DNA of 64,000 bases from Tubiluchus corallicola (Eukaryota; Priapulida; Priapulimorpha; Priapulimorphida; Tubiluchidae): positions 519,222 to 583,221 of the forward strand of contig JAQGDQ010000121.1 of NCBI GenBank assembly GCA_030141605.1. The letters are read 5' to 3'. The notes beneath the pieces are model-generated. The model saw only the letters and a list, made by a program, of their open reading frames with translations. It was not told the DNA's origin and searched no databases. A program made the translations under genes and the position numbers. This document shows positions 49,701 through 58,900 of the stretch, piece after piece. Position 1 is the stretch's first letter. Each line of letters begins with the position of its first letter.

Positions 49701-49922
49701 ATCTCTCTTACCAACACTTTGTTTAAAGCCAAGTTGTGGTAGAATGGAATCAAGGTTCAAACGATTCATCTTCAGTCCATAAACATTCAACCACTGCTGT
49801 GCTGACACTTGAGCTTCAATGCAATTGTCGTCAGACTCGGATAAACTCTGCTTTATATTGACATTAAATTGCTTGGCTTTCTGACAGGTACCTAGCTGTT
49901 TCTGCACTAACCGCCTCTGCAT
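19561..49922 (-). CDS. VWA3B: VWA3B-like von Willebrand A / DUF4537 protein, complete
   Basis: The 28 coding exons (minus strand, 5' to 3') are: 49922-49712, 48220-48129, 46280-46187, 45662-45506, 44832-44673, 42714-42646, 41238-41138, 40432-40122, 39636-39152, 38952-38798, 36240-36102, 35641-35411, 34883-34707, 33395-33082, 31339-30999, 30540-30139, 29334-29145, 28635-28479, 28025-27910, 26851-26801, 26307-26214, 26040-25897, 23835-23718, 23445-23321, 22799-22662, 21773-21676, 21276-20973, 20340-19561. They total 5,754 nt with no phase conflict: 1,917 aa plus stop, against about 1,290 aa in human VWA3B. Order: WLxxYGL motif, VWA 1, linker, second WLxxHGL motif, VWA 2, Ser/Pro-rich region, third WLxxHGL motif, DUF4537, Ser-rich tail. 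No signal peptide, so cytoplasmic. Function is poorly known; association with ciliated cells is family knowledge only. A 5' UTR exon is likely, since an acceptor lies about 35 nt before the ATG. Confidence 0.88.
20820..20965 (+). mobile_element. tRNA-derived SINE-like element
   Basis: A tRNA-like head has a box A-like TGGTGTCATGG (20855-20865) and a box B-like GGTTCAACTCC (20899-20909), spaced as in tRNAs but without a foldable cloverleaf. The following tail (20923-20965) repeats a segment at 20705-20755 ('ttcagactttctAATTTAGTA' type), so two tails flank the head. It lies antisense in intron 27 of the VWA3B-like gene, ending a few bases from the exon 27 donor. Confidence 0.5.
24190..25335 (+). 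pseudogene. Decayed, 5'-truncated LINE in VWA3B intron 22
   Basis: RT landmarks are visible through stops: 'IPQGTLLGPLLFCLY' near 24220, 'QYAHNTTTYLAHENL' near 24307 where YADDT stood, 'AHKDYYTTLFLYEYVN' near 24827, and 'GVQLWNAVPSNLKQIKSL' near 25002-25055 with a downstream stop near 25120. That order is the C-terminal half of a CR1/Jockey-type LINE. A 3' UTR with AATAAAG near 25305 runs directly into a pentanucleotide tract. It is antisense to the host gene. Confidence 0.82.
25336..25770 (+). repeat. Compound pentanucleotide microsatellite (ATTGT)n(ATTAT)n
   Basis: After one ATTAT unit come 28 perfect ATTGT units (25341-25480), then 47 perfect ATTAT units (25481-25715). These are followed by TG and TGCG dinucleotide/tetranucleotide runs to about 25770. 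It sits where the tail of the LINE at 24190-25335 should be. The Tyr/Ile/Leu/Cys ORFs across it in three frames are artefacts. Confidence 0.95.
27330..27850. repeat. Dispersed repeat, copy 2, with internal tandem duplication
   Basis: Same family and orientation as 985-1430. It contains a perfect 56-bp direct duplication (27541-27596 and 27601-27656, unit 60 bp). A short inverted pair frames this copy: 'aaactcccgcaa' near 27256 and 'ttgcgggagttt' near 27719. That suggests a small inverted-repeat element. It lies in intron 19 of the VWA3B-like gene. Confidence 0.65.
28479..33395 (-). other. VWA3B: VWA3B-like exons 14-18: Ser/Pro-rich insert and third WL motif
   Basis: Exon 14 starts 'SDEVKLLRNEIKLGHDWLGK' and becomes acidic and Ser-rich. 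Exons 15 and 16 (341 and 402 nt) encode low-complexity Ser/Pro/Thr sequence with basic patches and no recognisable fold. Exon 17 ends in a Lys/Glu-rich helix. Exon 18 carries 'RQWLKYHGLSARKLTIMDAL', the third WLxxHGL repeat. The insert accounts for much of the extra length over the human protein. Confidence 0.78.
34707..36240 (-). other. VWA3B: VWA3B-like exons 11-13: VWA domain 2 with intact MIDAS
   Basis: Residues about 612-794. 'SFYLLIDASDSMENSF' carries a complete DxSxS metal site (Asp637, Ser639, Ser641). It is followed by 'FNLVRFGSDVVRW', 'DGSTNTLEALRKAL', 'AVYLLTDGRPDQ', and 'HTISFNCNDQEANEFLEML' with 'ATGGRF'. This is the best-conserved domain of the protein. All three exons are phase 0 at their 3' ends. 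Confidence 0.9.
38798..40432 (-). other. VWA3B: VWA3B-like exons 8-10: linker and second WL motif
   Basis: Exon 8 gives 'FHSFALNEDLHRHLLDRSNS' and 'LIGWLREDVLSMYEEMEEAR', ending in an Asp-rich run. It leaves through a GC donor (GCAAGA at 40121); the resulting phase fits exon 9. Exon 9 carries 'KTWLNKHGLHAQKLMLYDTL' and 'VAFKHCDGLV', the second WLxxHGL repeat. Exon 10 reads 'VVSAKYCENFVHVQWKDGS' and 'QALYDEYESKLQRAI', which is typical of VWA3B just before VWA 2. In exon 9 the donor GTATGT at 39151 was preferred over GTAAGA at 39147 because only it keeps phase 0. Confidence 0.8.
41138..49922 (-). other. VWA3B: VWA3B-like exons 1-7: first WL motif and VWA domain 1
   Basis: Exon 1 (ATG 49922) contains 'QQWLNVYGLKMNRLNLDSIL', the first WLxxYGL repeat. 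Exon 2 adds 'YDRKLDVAVKSKYSNGLF'. Exon 3 ends 'LYKERIRWLSSGSRRVFG', the lead-in to VWA 1 (residues about 133-294). The usual DxSxS metal site is replaced by 'VIVSDFNFLSA', so metal binding is doubtful. Later landmarks are 'EWIRGLRRD', 'EAVYLFTEGC' and 'NVVSFNCYNSGTLDFLKELA'. Exon 5 ends in ATG followed by GCAAGC, a GC donor that is the only choice fusing in phase to 'VEAVYLFTEG'. Confidence 0.85.
47178..47944. mobile_element. Inverted-repeat element, Penelope/retrozyme-like ends
   Basis: Arms of about 75 bp (47178-47254 and 47871-47944) are inverted relative to each other with many matches, such as 'cttgtaagtgttcaaatg' read left-to-right and its complement at 47871. Read on the minus strand, the left arm contains GAAGATGACACC, a short loop, then GTGTCGAAA. 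This resembles the core of hammerhead-type motifs known from Penelope-like element terminal repeats and retrozymes. The core C is a G here and the right arm is more decayed. The interior has a short open frame (47456-47665) with no family I recognise. It lies in intron 2 of the VWA3B-like gene. Confidence 0.5.
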
Positions 49923-50848
49923 GCTGACTGTGGCACATACATAAATCTAAAAAAAATGGAATAGCTCTTATACTAACACTTTGAAACATACTGAAATGGC
50001 TAAATGGATGCAAGAGATGATTTATTAATGGATGAACTCAGTATTTCAACTATCTCTTGACAGTCATTCTCAAGTGTGTATTGCTGCGAACTCTGAGTGG
50101 CTTTGTAGTTTGCTTACTGTAGTTTTTTTTCTGGAACTATCAGAATGAAATTTATTTTATTTTGTTATTTTATTCTTGTTTCAAGTTCTACATTTCATCC
50201 CTAGCTGTAAAAATAAAACGAAAAATACAAGAGCCACTTTACATTAATTAATTACAAAGAAGGAAGTTTAATTGCCTGTAACATTGAGCTTACTATATAA
50301 AATCAGTGAACAAGATATTACAACACAGCTTTAAGTTATTCTATTACAGCCTATATTTACATTTGCATTTGCAGTACGTTTGACCTATAGCAAAGGATTA
50401 AACTACTAATTACACTGAAATGTCATTTCCGATACATACACAGAATAAATATTGAAGTTTTCTTCAGGAGCAAGTTTCGCCATAAAAACTTGATGATCTC
50501 TTGTATCTATTTCAGCTTAATAGCTTACAACATAAGAATTTTGACCAAAAACAGAGTCAGTACCATTAAAAATGGATGGTAAACATTGTTCTAAGATCTT
50601 GCTTTCAGCATTGCAAGAAAATTCATATAAATAAATACTTTTTGCACTAAAATTTTATCTGTAGACTGAGTGTTATTTATAAATATAAATGAACTTAGAA
50701 CAGAAATAATTGGAGAAACTTACAATACTGACAAAATCCGCTATCACATCACATCATTCTTGTCTACTCCAAAGCAACTGGCTACTCCTGTCTAGAGTCC
50801 ATTTCATCCTATAAAATGAACTGAGTACTGAAAAATAAGACTAATCAT

Positions 50849-51694
50849 TAGGACTGAGACAGTTAGGCTTTTTATCTAACCGTTTAAATGTTAGTAATTG
50901 CAGTTGATTAACCGTTTAGGATGACGTCATACATATAACAAAATATCGAATGCATATGACGAATTAATATGAAGAAATTATCTAACGCTAACCCATTACA
51001 TAATCATAGAAATTTACTCAACTTAGTATTTTTCATCTACATGAATAAATTATGGACCCTTTTGAATGTTTGAAGAAATTTTTGAGCAACAAAATTCAAT
51101 TTATAAAGAAATAAAAATTGCTGTGACTCAATTACCACCTCTAAATTGTGCTATGTTTACTCACACATCACGTAATCACCACATGCGCAAACTGCTGCGT
51201 GGCAGATAAGTAAGTGTATCTGAATCAATGTGAGAAGTTAATATAACAGAGTTTCAACAAGCAAAAATTAATCTCCTTGTAGATTTTTGTGTGAAAAGTA
51301 TCGAAATACTAACTGCATACATTTTAGTTAAACATATTTGTATATAGTCTGTTTTCTTTCCATTTTAAATTAATAGTTGTTTTATTCCTTATTCCTTGCA
51401 CGAGTAAGCGGTGTGGTTCAAATCTAGCATGACAGAGCATCCTCGTAACACATGCAAGCAAAAAACTTATTGCAATTTACCGTTTACGTGACCAGATTAA
51501 TTATAACAATGTTGTAAATAGAGCAATTTCATGTAAGAGAGACATTGCTAAATGCGTATGCCAACTCAGAAAAGATACAATGTTTTATTAATATGGATAC
51601 GTAGAAAACTTGGTTAATTAACAGTTAAACGGTTAGTGATTTTCTAAACTTTTACACCGGTTAGCAATTTAAATGGTTAACCATCTCAGCCTTG
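50849..51694. mobile_element. hAT-like non-autonomous inverted-repeat element
   Basis: The left end reads TAGGACTGAGACAGTTA and the right end, inverted, reads CAAGGCTGAGATGGTTAACC. Inside both ends are repeats of a TTAACCG/CGGTTAA type (near 50877, 50908, 51620, 51655 and 51675). There is no transposase ORF. The ends resemble hAT termini, but no convincing 8-bp target duplication was found. About 845 bp. Confidence 0.5.
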
Positions 51695-52269
51695 CATCCA
51701 GAAAAACAGAAATCCAGAAAAAAGCTCGCTTCAAAAAAGTTTAAAGCAGCATCTTTTAAGTAGTAACCGGTCACAAGAGTGTGAGTTAGACACACACGCA
51801 CACATACATATGTTTCTTTTACTAGTCAGCACAATCATATTAAGGAATAGTTTTCCAAGTAATTTTATGAAAATGTCAACCATTTTACTGTTACGGTGTT
51901 GGGTATATAATTTTGTCTTGCGTATTTATGCTTATATTTTATGTATGCTAAATGTGCATGTAAGAGTCCCATTCAAAAAAAGTTTTTTAACTTATGGGTG
52001 CACCTGATGTGCTTTCAAAGTTCAATGAAATGAAAATAAGTGTTGCTAAATGGTACCATTTCTATCTTTAAATGTTCTTTCATGATTCCCTCTCTTCTTG
52101 CTCAGTATGGTAAATGTATGTGTTATTATATATCTTATTGTAATACTTACTATAAATGATGTTAAGAGACCCATCAAATAGAGATAATAATAATAATAAT
52201 AATTAATAGGCCTTATAGTTATACACATACTGTTCAGTGTTATACTGTCATGATAAGGGGTTATGTGAG

Positions 52270-52500
52270 TTCACTCATAAAAACCCATATTTTTTCACAA
52301 AATAATTGTCGATTAAGGATTTAAACTTTACTACGGTTGGTGCAGCCATCACCATGGCAGGAAGATTATTCCATTCATTCAAAACTCTCACAGAAAATGA
52401 ATATTTACGAACGTCAAGACGTGACCGCTCTTTAAACAGCTTTAAATGATGTCCTCCAGTTTTAGAATCAACAACTAAATTAACGAATTTTTCGGGCAAA
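52270..52500 (-). pseudogene. LINE C-terminal fragment
   Basis: A minus-strand frame of about 75 codons ends in a stop and reads 'GGHHLKLFKERSRLDVRKYS', 'SVRVLNEWNNLPA' and 'APTVVKFKSLIDNYF'. This is the usual C-terminus of CR1/RTE-like LINEs. An ATA-rich tail lies to its left (52186-52206), as expected for the element's 3' end. It is a 5'-truncated insertion about 440 bp upstream of TAF7. Confidence 0.75.
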
Positions 52501-52935
52501 ATGTTTTCTTTTCTAGTTAATATTTTATAAACTTCAATGGTGTAGTACTAGCTTTCACTTTTACTTTTTTAGGTACTCTTACTTTTAGTAAAAAATAAAT
52601 TTTTACTTTTAGCACGATTGCAAAACGATCTATCTTCATACAGAACTACTACAAATTTAAAAAAATGCTAAATTAAAAGTAAATAAAAGAAAACTACACA
52701 AATAGTCAAAAACACAGTAATTATTATTTATAGTCGTTGCTAAGGCTGCAGTTGGCCCAAAAACAAAAGCACATCCCTGCACTTTGTGCCGGATATAAAC
52801 AGAATAAAAACGTCACTTCCCTAATAAATAGAGATAGTGTCACAGTGTGTCACACAAAAAACGTGTTTCTGTGTTTATACGGTTTCGCTATTAATTATTC
52901 TGTGTGTGTATATTAATTATCATTCAATTACGAAA

Positions 52936-55900
52936 ATGCAAAAGCAAGCTCCACACGTCGAAAAAACGACTAAGAGAAAAGAAGATACGTGCGAATTAGA
53001 GAGTCAGTTTATATTACGCTTACCCCCTGTACGTTTTTTTATTTCCTCTACTTTAGCGTTGTTCAACTAAAATGATTTACACATGCCAGTAGCTAGCTCG
53101 AATAACTTCAAATTCTATTGTAACGAATAACTATTGAAACCATTTTATGCACAGGGAAAATTAAGGTGACCTGTGGAGATTTCATATAACTTACGTGATA
53201 CACTAGCATGTAGTTCCATTAACTCCACTCCTCATTAACATTTCTTTCAACTGTCAGCATGAAAAATCTAGTTGTTAAAACTATATAGTCCTAGTTTACA
53301 ATGGACTGTATCAAACTGGTTTTATCTTCCATTCACTGACCAAAAATACAAATATACCTGCAGTAACTTGACACAAATTCTCTGCAAAAAATTGAAAAGA
53401 AAAAGAAATTTAGTAATAAGAAAAGATTTCTTATTCTCTGCTAACCTGCCTTACATTTTACAAAAGATTGTTGTACAATTTCGCACGCTGCATACACAAT
53501 AACAATAATGTTTGGCATCTTTTCATATTTGTGGTGGGTGACTGGTCAATGGACAATACTGGTATGATTGGCAGCTTTACATGCATTTCTCCTATTTATT
53601 TGTGCTCCCCGCACACAAAATGTTTTCAGCAGTTCTTCACATTAATGCACTGCTGAAATAGGGGGGGGCAATCACATAGCTACAGTAAAATAAGGTAAAG
53701 TAAAGACACCATATATGCACACTCCTTGTCCACTCAGACATGTGGAGAATAGCTGACACTGCTTAAGGAGTAAAATTTTGTCAACTAAAAACATTATTAA
53801 TTAGTGCAAATATTTACGATATTTTAAAAAATGTTACAAGAAAATTATTGTTTACAATATATTTGTGGTATCAGTAAATAAGAGCACCATTTCCAACATT
53901 AGGAAGATCCACATGACATACTTCTTGTGTTTCTCTTGTGATCTGGAATTGCCTTCAAAGGGGCCAATATTTATATTTTGAGAAACCATAAAAATGCGTC
54001 AGTGTCTTAGTATCCTATTTAAAGTACTAGTTGTTGTTATTCATTTATGTAACAAAGTGATGTAGTTTTCTGTATTATGTAGTTTTATGCCTTTGTAGCA
54101 TCCTGCACATCAGTTAAGGAATGCTGTACGATCAGGAGCCATGAATTTAAAAGATCGAATGTCTATAGAACTACAGAGTGATATGAGAACTGCTACGGTC
54201 AGGTTTGATGGCATGATTTTTTCTGGAAAGGTAATTACTAGAGTGGAAAACTACCATGCATGCATATATTAGGATTCATTCAAAATTGGTGACTGTTCAT
54301 GGATATAGTTTGTAAACATGTATCGCTGTTCGTGATTTTTAGTTCCTAAAATATTAGCTGTGTATAGTGTAACAAGTAAAATGAATCAAGTGAATTTCTT
54401 ACGTGAATTCCTGTCATTTGGACTAGTTAGTATCAATGCGTAAATGGGTTGTCATTAGATTGGTCTATCACATGAAGAATTTAGTGTTAAAGGAAGACAG
54501 GATGACCTTTCATATACTACCCCATTTTCAAGTCCGATGTTAAGTATACATTTTAACACAGTTAATACTGCAAAAGTGTTTCTAATAATTAAATAATAGA
54601 TTAAAAACTTAATTAATGGCATGCGAGCCTTGCTATTGATGACATCACAAATTAACATAATTTTCAACAGCAAAAAATATTCCATGGGTGTCTTGCAAAA
54701 GCGAAAATTATAAGTACAGCACTACTGTAAGTTATTCAGTGTGTTGTACTAAAACTAGGCAAGTTCTAAGATAAAAGTTCAAATTTACCGCTGTGCTCTC
54801 GCATGAGGGGTTGAATGTGTGTATTTCATTAGAAACTAACACATCTGAACTGAGAGGTACAGTGCCTGTTTTTGTGCAGTGCGTTTCGCATATCTAGGCG
54901 CTACCACTAGCGAATTGCGAAATGCATGTAACAGCGAAGAAATAGTGATGCGTATGCCAAATTGTGTTTGTGTGGTAATAATTCTTTTAAGTAAGTCATT
55001 TTTGAAAAAATAGTACGTTTCCTGTCAATATTTTAAAGAGCAGGTTGTTTTGACCGACAGTTTAAGATTGGGTCCGGTTTTGCTTTTAATGTTTTTAATT
55101 TAAAAGTTCACATTCCCAGTTATTTACGGTACAAAAACGTAAAGACTGCTGTCCAATATTTGCATTTTATATACCATTATTTCTTGCAGTTAGTTGACTT
55201 ACCATGTGTGATAGAATCTCATAAAACCATTGACCGGAAAACTTTCTATAAGACAGCTGACATCTCTCAAGTAAGCATTCAATACACAATGTCTGCTATT
55301 TCAAATATATTTGTACATCTGCCTGCTTATGATAACATCTGCATGCTAATAGCTCTTTTATTCGGGTTTAATAAAAACGACGAGTGCCACTTTTTTAAAA
55401 AAATTACGTTTTAAGTGAAACATTCAATGTGTTGCATACAATCAAGCACGAAAGGCATTTATGAAAACTGATCAATGCATAGCTATTTTGGATCAGAAAA
55501 GCCAGCAACACAAACGGTTGCATGCAATATTTAGTTTTGTTTATGTAATATGTTTATTATGTAGATGTTGATATGCAAGGATACATTCGATGATCTTAGT
55601 TTGGACGACACCACTCCAGGAAAGAAAAAGGATAAACGTAAAGAGGATAAAAAATACATGTGGAATCATGGAAGTAAGTACTTGTGATCATTCTTGCATA
55701 TCTCAATAATCACTGACGAGATCAGTAATAATTATTACCATTGGATGTTTATTGAATTTGAACTTTGACGTTTTGCTTTATAAGGCTGTGCAGCTTTCAT
55801 CATTTATTTTCTTATCACATGACAGCTTTTTTTGGTATTTTTGCTTAATGGCAAACTGTAACAGTTACTTAAATTCTAATCGCGATTGCTGTTTTGTTGG

Positions 55901-58900
55901 TCAAATTTTGGGCCTACTATGTTTAGGTAATATTCAGTCATCTCTAAGCCAGGCTTAAGGAAGTTACAATTACCATTATGATTACAAATTACTTTTTGCC
56001 ACAATACTTTTTATGAACAAGCTGTTTAGTAAAAGTTTAGACGGTATAAAATTTGATTAATTGATTTCTAAGTCATCAGTCAGCATCACCTGTGAGACGA
56101 AATTATGTAACCACTTAGTTTGTTTTTATCTAAAAATCAACTAATAACACTTGCTGAAGCGATAACAGATATCGGTTATTTTGCTCTGCTACCATTTATT
56201 TTCCTGCATAAGAACTAAAACTCCACAAAGAATTCTATTCCTTTGTATTTAGCCTTACGCAAGCCTGAACGTAACACTTATAGGAGCACATTAACAGTAC
56301 TATTGGCAATTAATATTTTTAAAACGAACATAGTTAATAATTCTAGATACAGCCACACACACAGCTTAGCATACATTGTCTTGCAATCAGCTTTTTAAAA
56401 TTTGTTATTTATTTTGTTGTTTGTAGTTACTCCTCCACTAAAAAATGTCCGGAAAAGAAGATTCCGGAAGACAGCTAAAAAGAAGGTTTGTGAAGTCATT
56501 ATGAAATGATCATATAAATGCTACAGTTTTTGCATGGGCATTATCAATGCTAAAAAGTTAAATCTGACAATTTTGTGGTGATAAGAATACAGTCTGATCT
56601 GAGAATGTCAATTCCTGTGACTTTAAAGTTATAAAAAGTTTGATAATTTTAAAGAACCAATGCATATAATTAAATTGCTTTAGTAATCAAGTAAGGCCTT
56701 GTAACAGAATAGTGCAAATATGAAAAATTCACTCGTATTCTAGAAATTGAAATGTTTTTTAAATATTTCTGATTAGATTGCTGCTAAAAGCCATTGCTAG
56801 ATCATTTAACAGTATTAGATTATTTGCAATGAAACAAGTCGTTCTTCATAACTTTATCAGCCGAATATTAATTTATATTTAATTAAGAAACAAACATATC
56901 ATTTTTAGTTTAAATGTTTGAGAAACCTGTTTATTTGCAATATATGTAGTATAGCAACTCATACTAGTATTCACTTACTGTTTCACTGTATTTGTGCTCA
57001 CAGTGACATCTCATGCATATGGCTGTCAAACAACAGCCTGCTTCAGTGCATGAAAACAGAGCAGAAGTAAAACTGTAACGAGTGTTTTTTTTTACTTGCT
57101 TTATTGTTGCTGTTTTATTTGATGAATTGTAAAAATTCGATGTTCCTTTTTTATGTACTATACTTAATATCCAAATAAATATTTTCAGTATGTTGAACAA
57201 CCAGATATAGAGAAGGAGGTGAAGGCCTTGTTCAAACTAGATAATGAGGCAGTACGGGTACGGTACGAAATTGTTACCGAGGACCAAGAGAAAAAAGAAT
57301 CTGTGCGTTTATCATCCGGTGAAGCAGTCAATACAAATCTTCCCTCACAGTCTAATGAATCATCTACTAATCCTTTAGATGTTGGTAAGTCTACTAGTGA
57401 TCTGCATTATAAAAAGATCTTAGATATCTTGAGGACCAAAATTTTTCACATCTAATTTGTGGCATCCTGCTTGCCAATCTGTTCCACTGAAAGACCTTCC
57501 AGCAAGTTCATTTCCCAAAGGATACTAATGAAACTCAAATTACAAACCGAAACCGAAGTTTATGAAACATAGGGAAACGGTACCAAAATATAATGAACCG
57601 AAATCGTTTTTGCAAAACCATCTATTATTAAATCTGACTAAAAACAAAATCCTGAGATAAGTAGAATACTTTGTTTTTTCTTGTTTGCTTTTATTTGCTC
57701 TGATGAAATAGCTAACCAACAAAAATTTGCATTTCAGTGGTGCGTTTATTAGATTCACGGTTAATAGAATCAGTCACCTAATTGACTAAAAAATGTCTGG
57801 TATGGCACCCCTATTCAAATGTACATAAAAAGCTGTTAGCATTTGACTTAAGCAGGTCCGACTAATTGATTCAATATTTTTGCTTCAGGACTCTTATGGT
57901 GATGAAAGAGCTTTTACTCCATTTATGTCATATTTATTTGAACTAATATTTATTTGATAATTATTTAGATAAACTAGAACTAGAATCCTGAAAGTCAATT
58001 CTGGAAGAATTCTGGCCCAGCTATAGATCTGTAATTAGAACTAAAACCTTGGAACTTCAATTTGCAATGTACTTATAGCTTAACAACTAAACAATTAACT
58101 GTTAAAATGTGAAATAATCAGTTAAATGCAAAACCTTTAAAACGCTTAAATGTAATTTTTTTAAAGCAAACCACTTCATCAAACTTGAGGTTCTGTATTA
58201 TCATACCTCCTTGCATTTAAGTAATTTAAGTGTTGTTGTTTAAGTTTAAATTTATTCTGCATTGCCGTAAAAAGCTGACTTTGACACATCATGCTTCCGA
58301 AATTTTTGCTTTAGTTGAGCACTTTTAGACAAGACTTTTCAGCACTTTTTAGCATCTGTGAGATAGAAAATGTAAACTAGTTAAATACTAATAAAACCTC
58401 AAGGAATAATATCAAAAGCTACTGAAAATTTCAATAAAAACAAAACTGAGCCAAAGTATAATTTTTTGTTTCAGTAACAACTCTGAGATTTCCTGACAAG
58501 TTTAATTTTATACAGATCTTATTTTTAAGAATTTCATATCCTGAAAATTTGTGATTTATTTGTTTCTCTGTTACTTTGTTCTTGTTTAAATTGTTCATTT
58601 GTTTCAAGTTTATTTATTGGCTTTTCACGTAAATTATTATTGTTTATTATTATCCATTTTTATTGCAGCTATCTCTGACATATTTGGAGAGGCAGTTAGC
58701 TCTTCAGATGAAGAAGCTGAGGTTAATGTTTTAGCAGAAGATGATGAGAGCAATTTAGGGCAATCACAACCATCAGATTTTCTTGCTCAGGTATAAAAAC
58801 AAAGAAATATTATATTCTTATTTGTTCACTGTTTGTCAAAGCTTATCCAATAGTACACTTAAATTCGTGACCACACTTTTTTTATAACCATATTTTTATT

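Larger units (their letters stand above)
49923..52935. other. Divergent intergenic region of VWA3B-like and TAF7
   Basis: Expected to hold both promoters and any 5' UTR exons. It contains an inverted-repeat element (50849-51694), a LINE 3' fragment (52270-52500) and repeats of 'acttttac' type near 52540-52615. I see no further coding exon and no clear core promoter motif. Confidence 0.45.

Noticed and set aside
51405-51450. Box B-like 'GGTTCAAATCT' suggesting a tRNA or SINE
   Set aside because: No box A at the right distance and no foldable arms.
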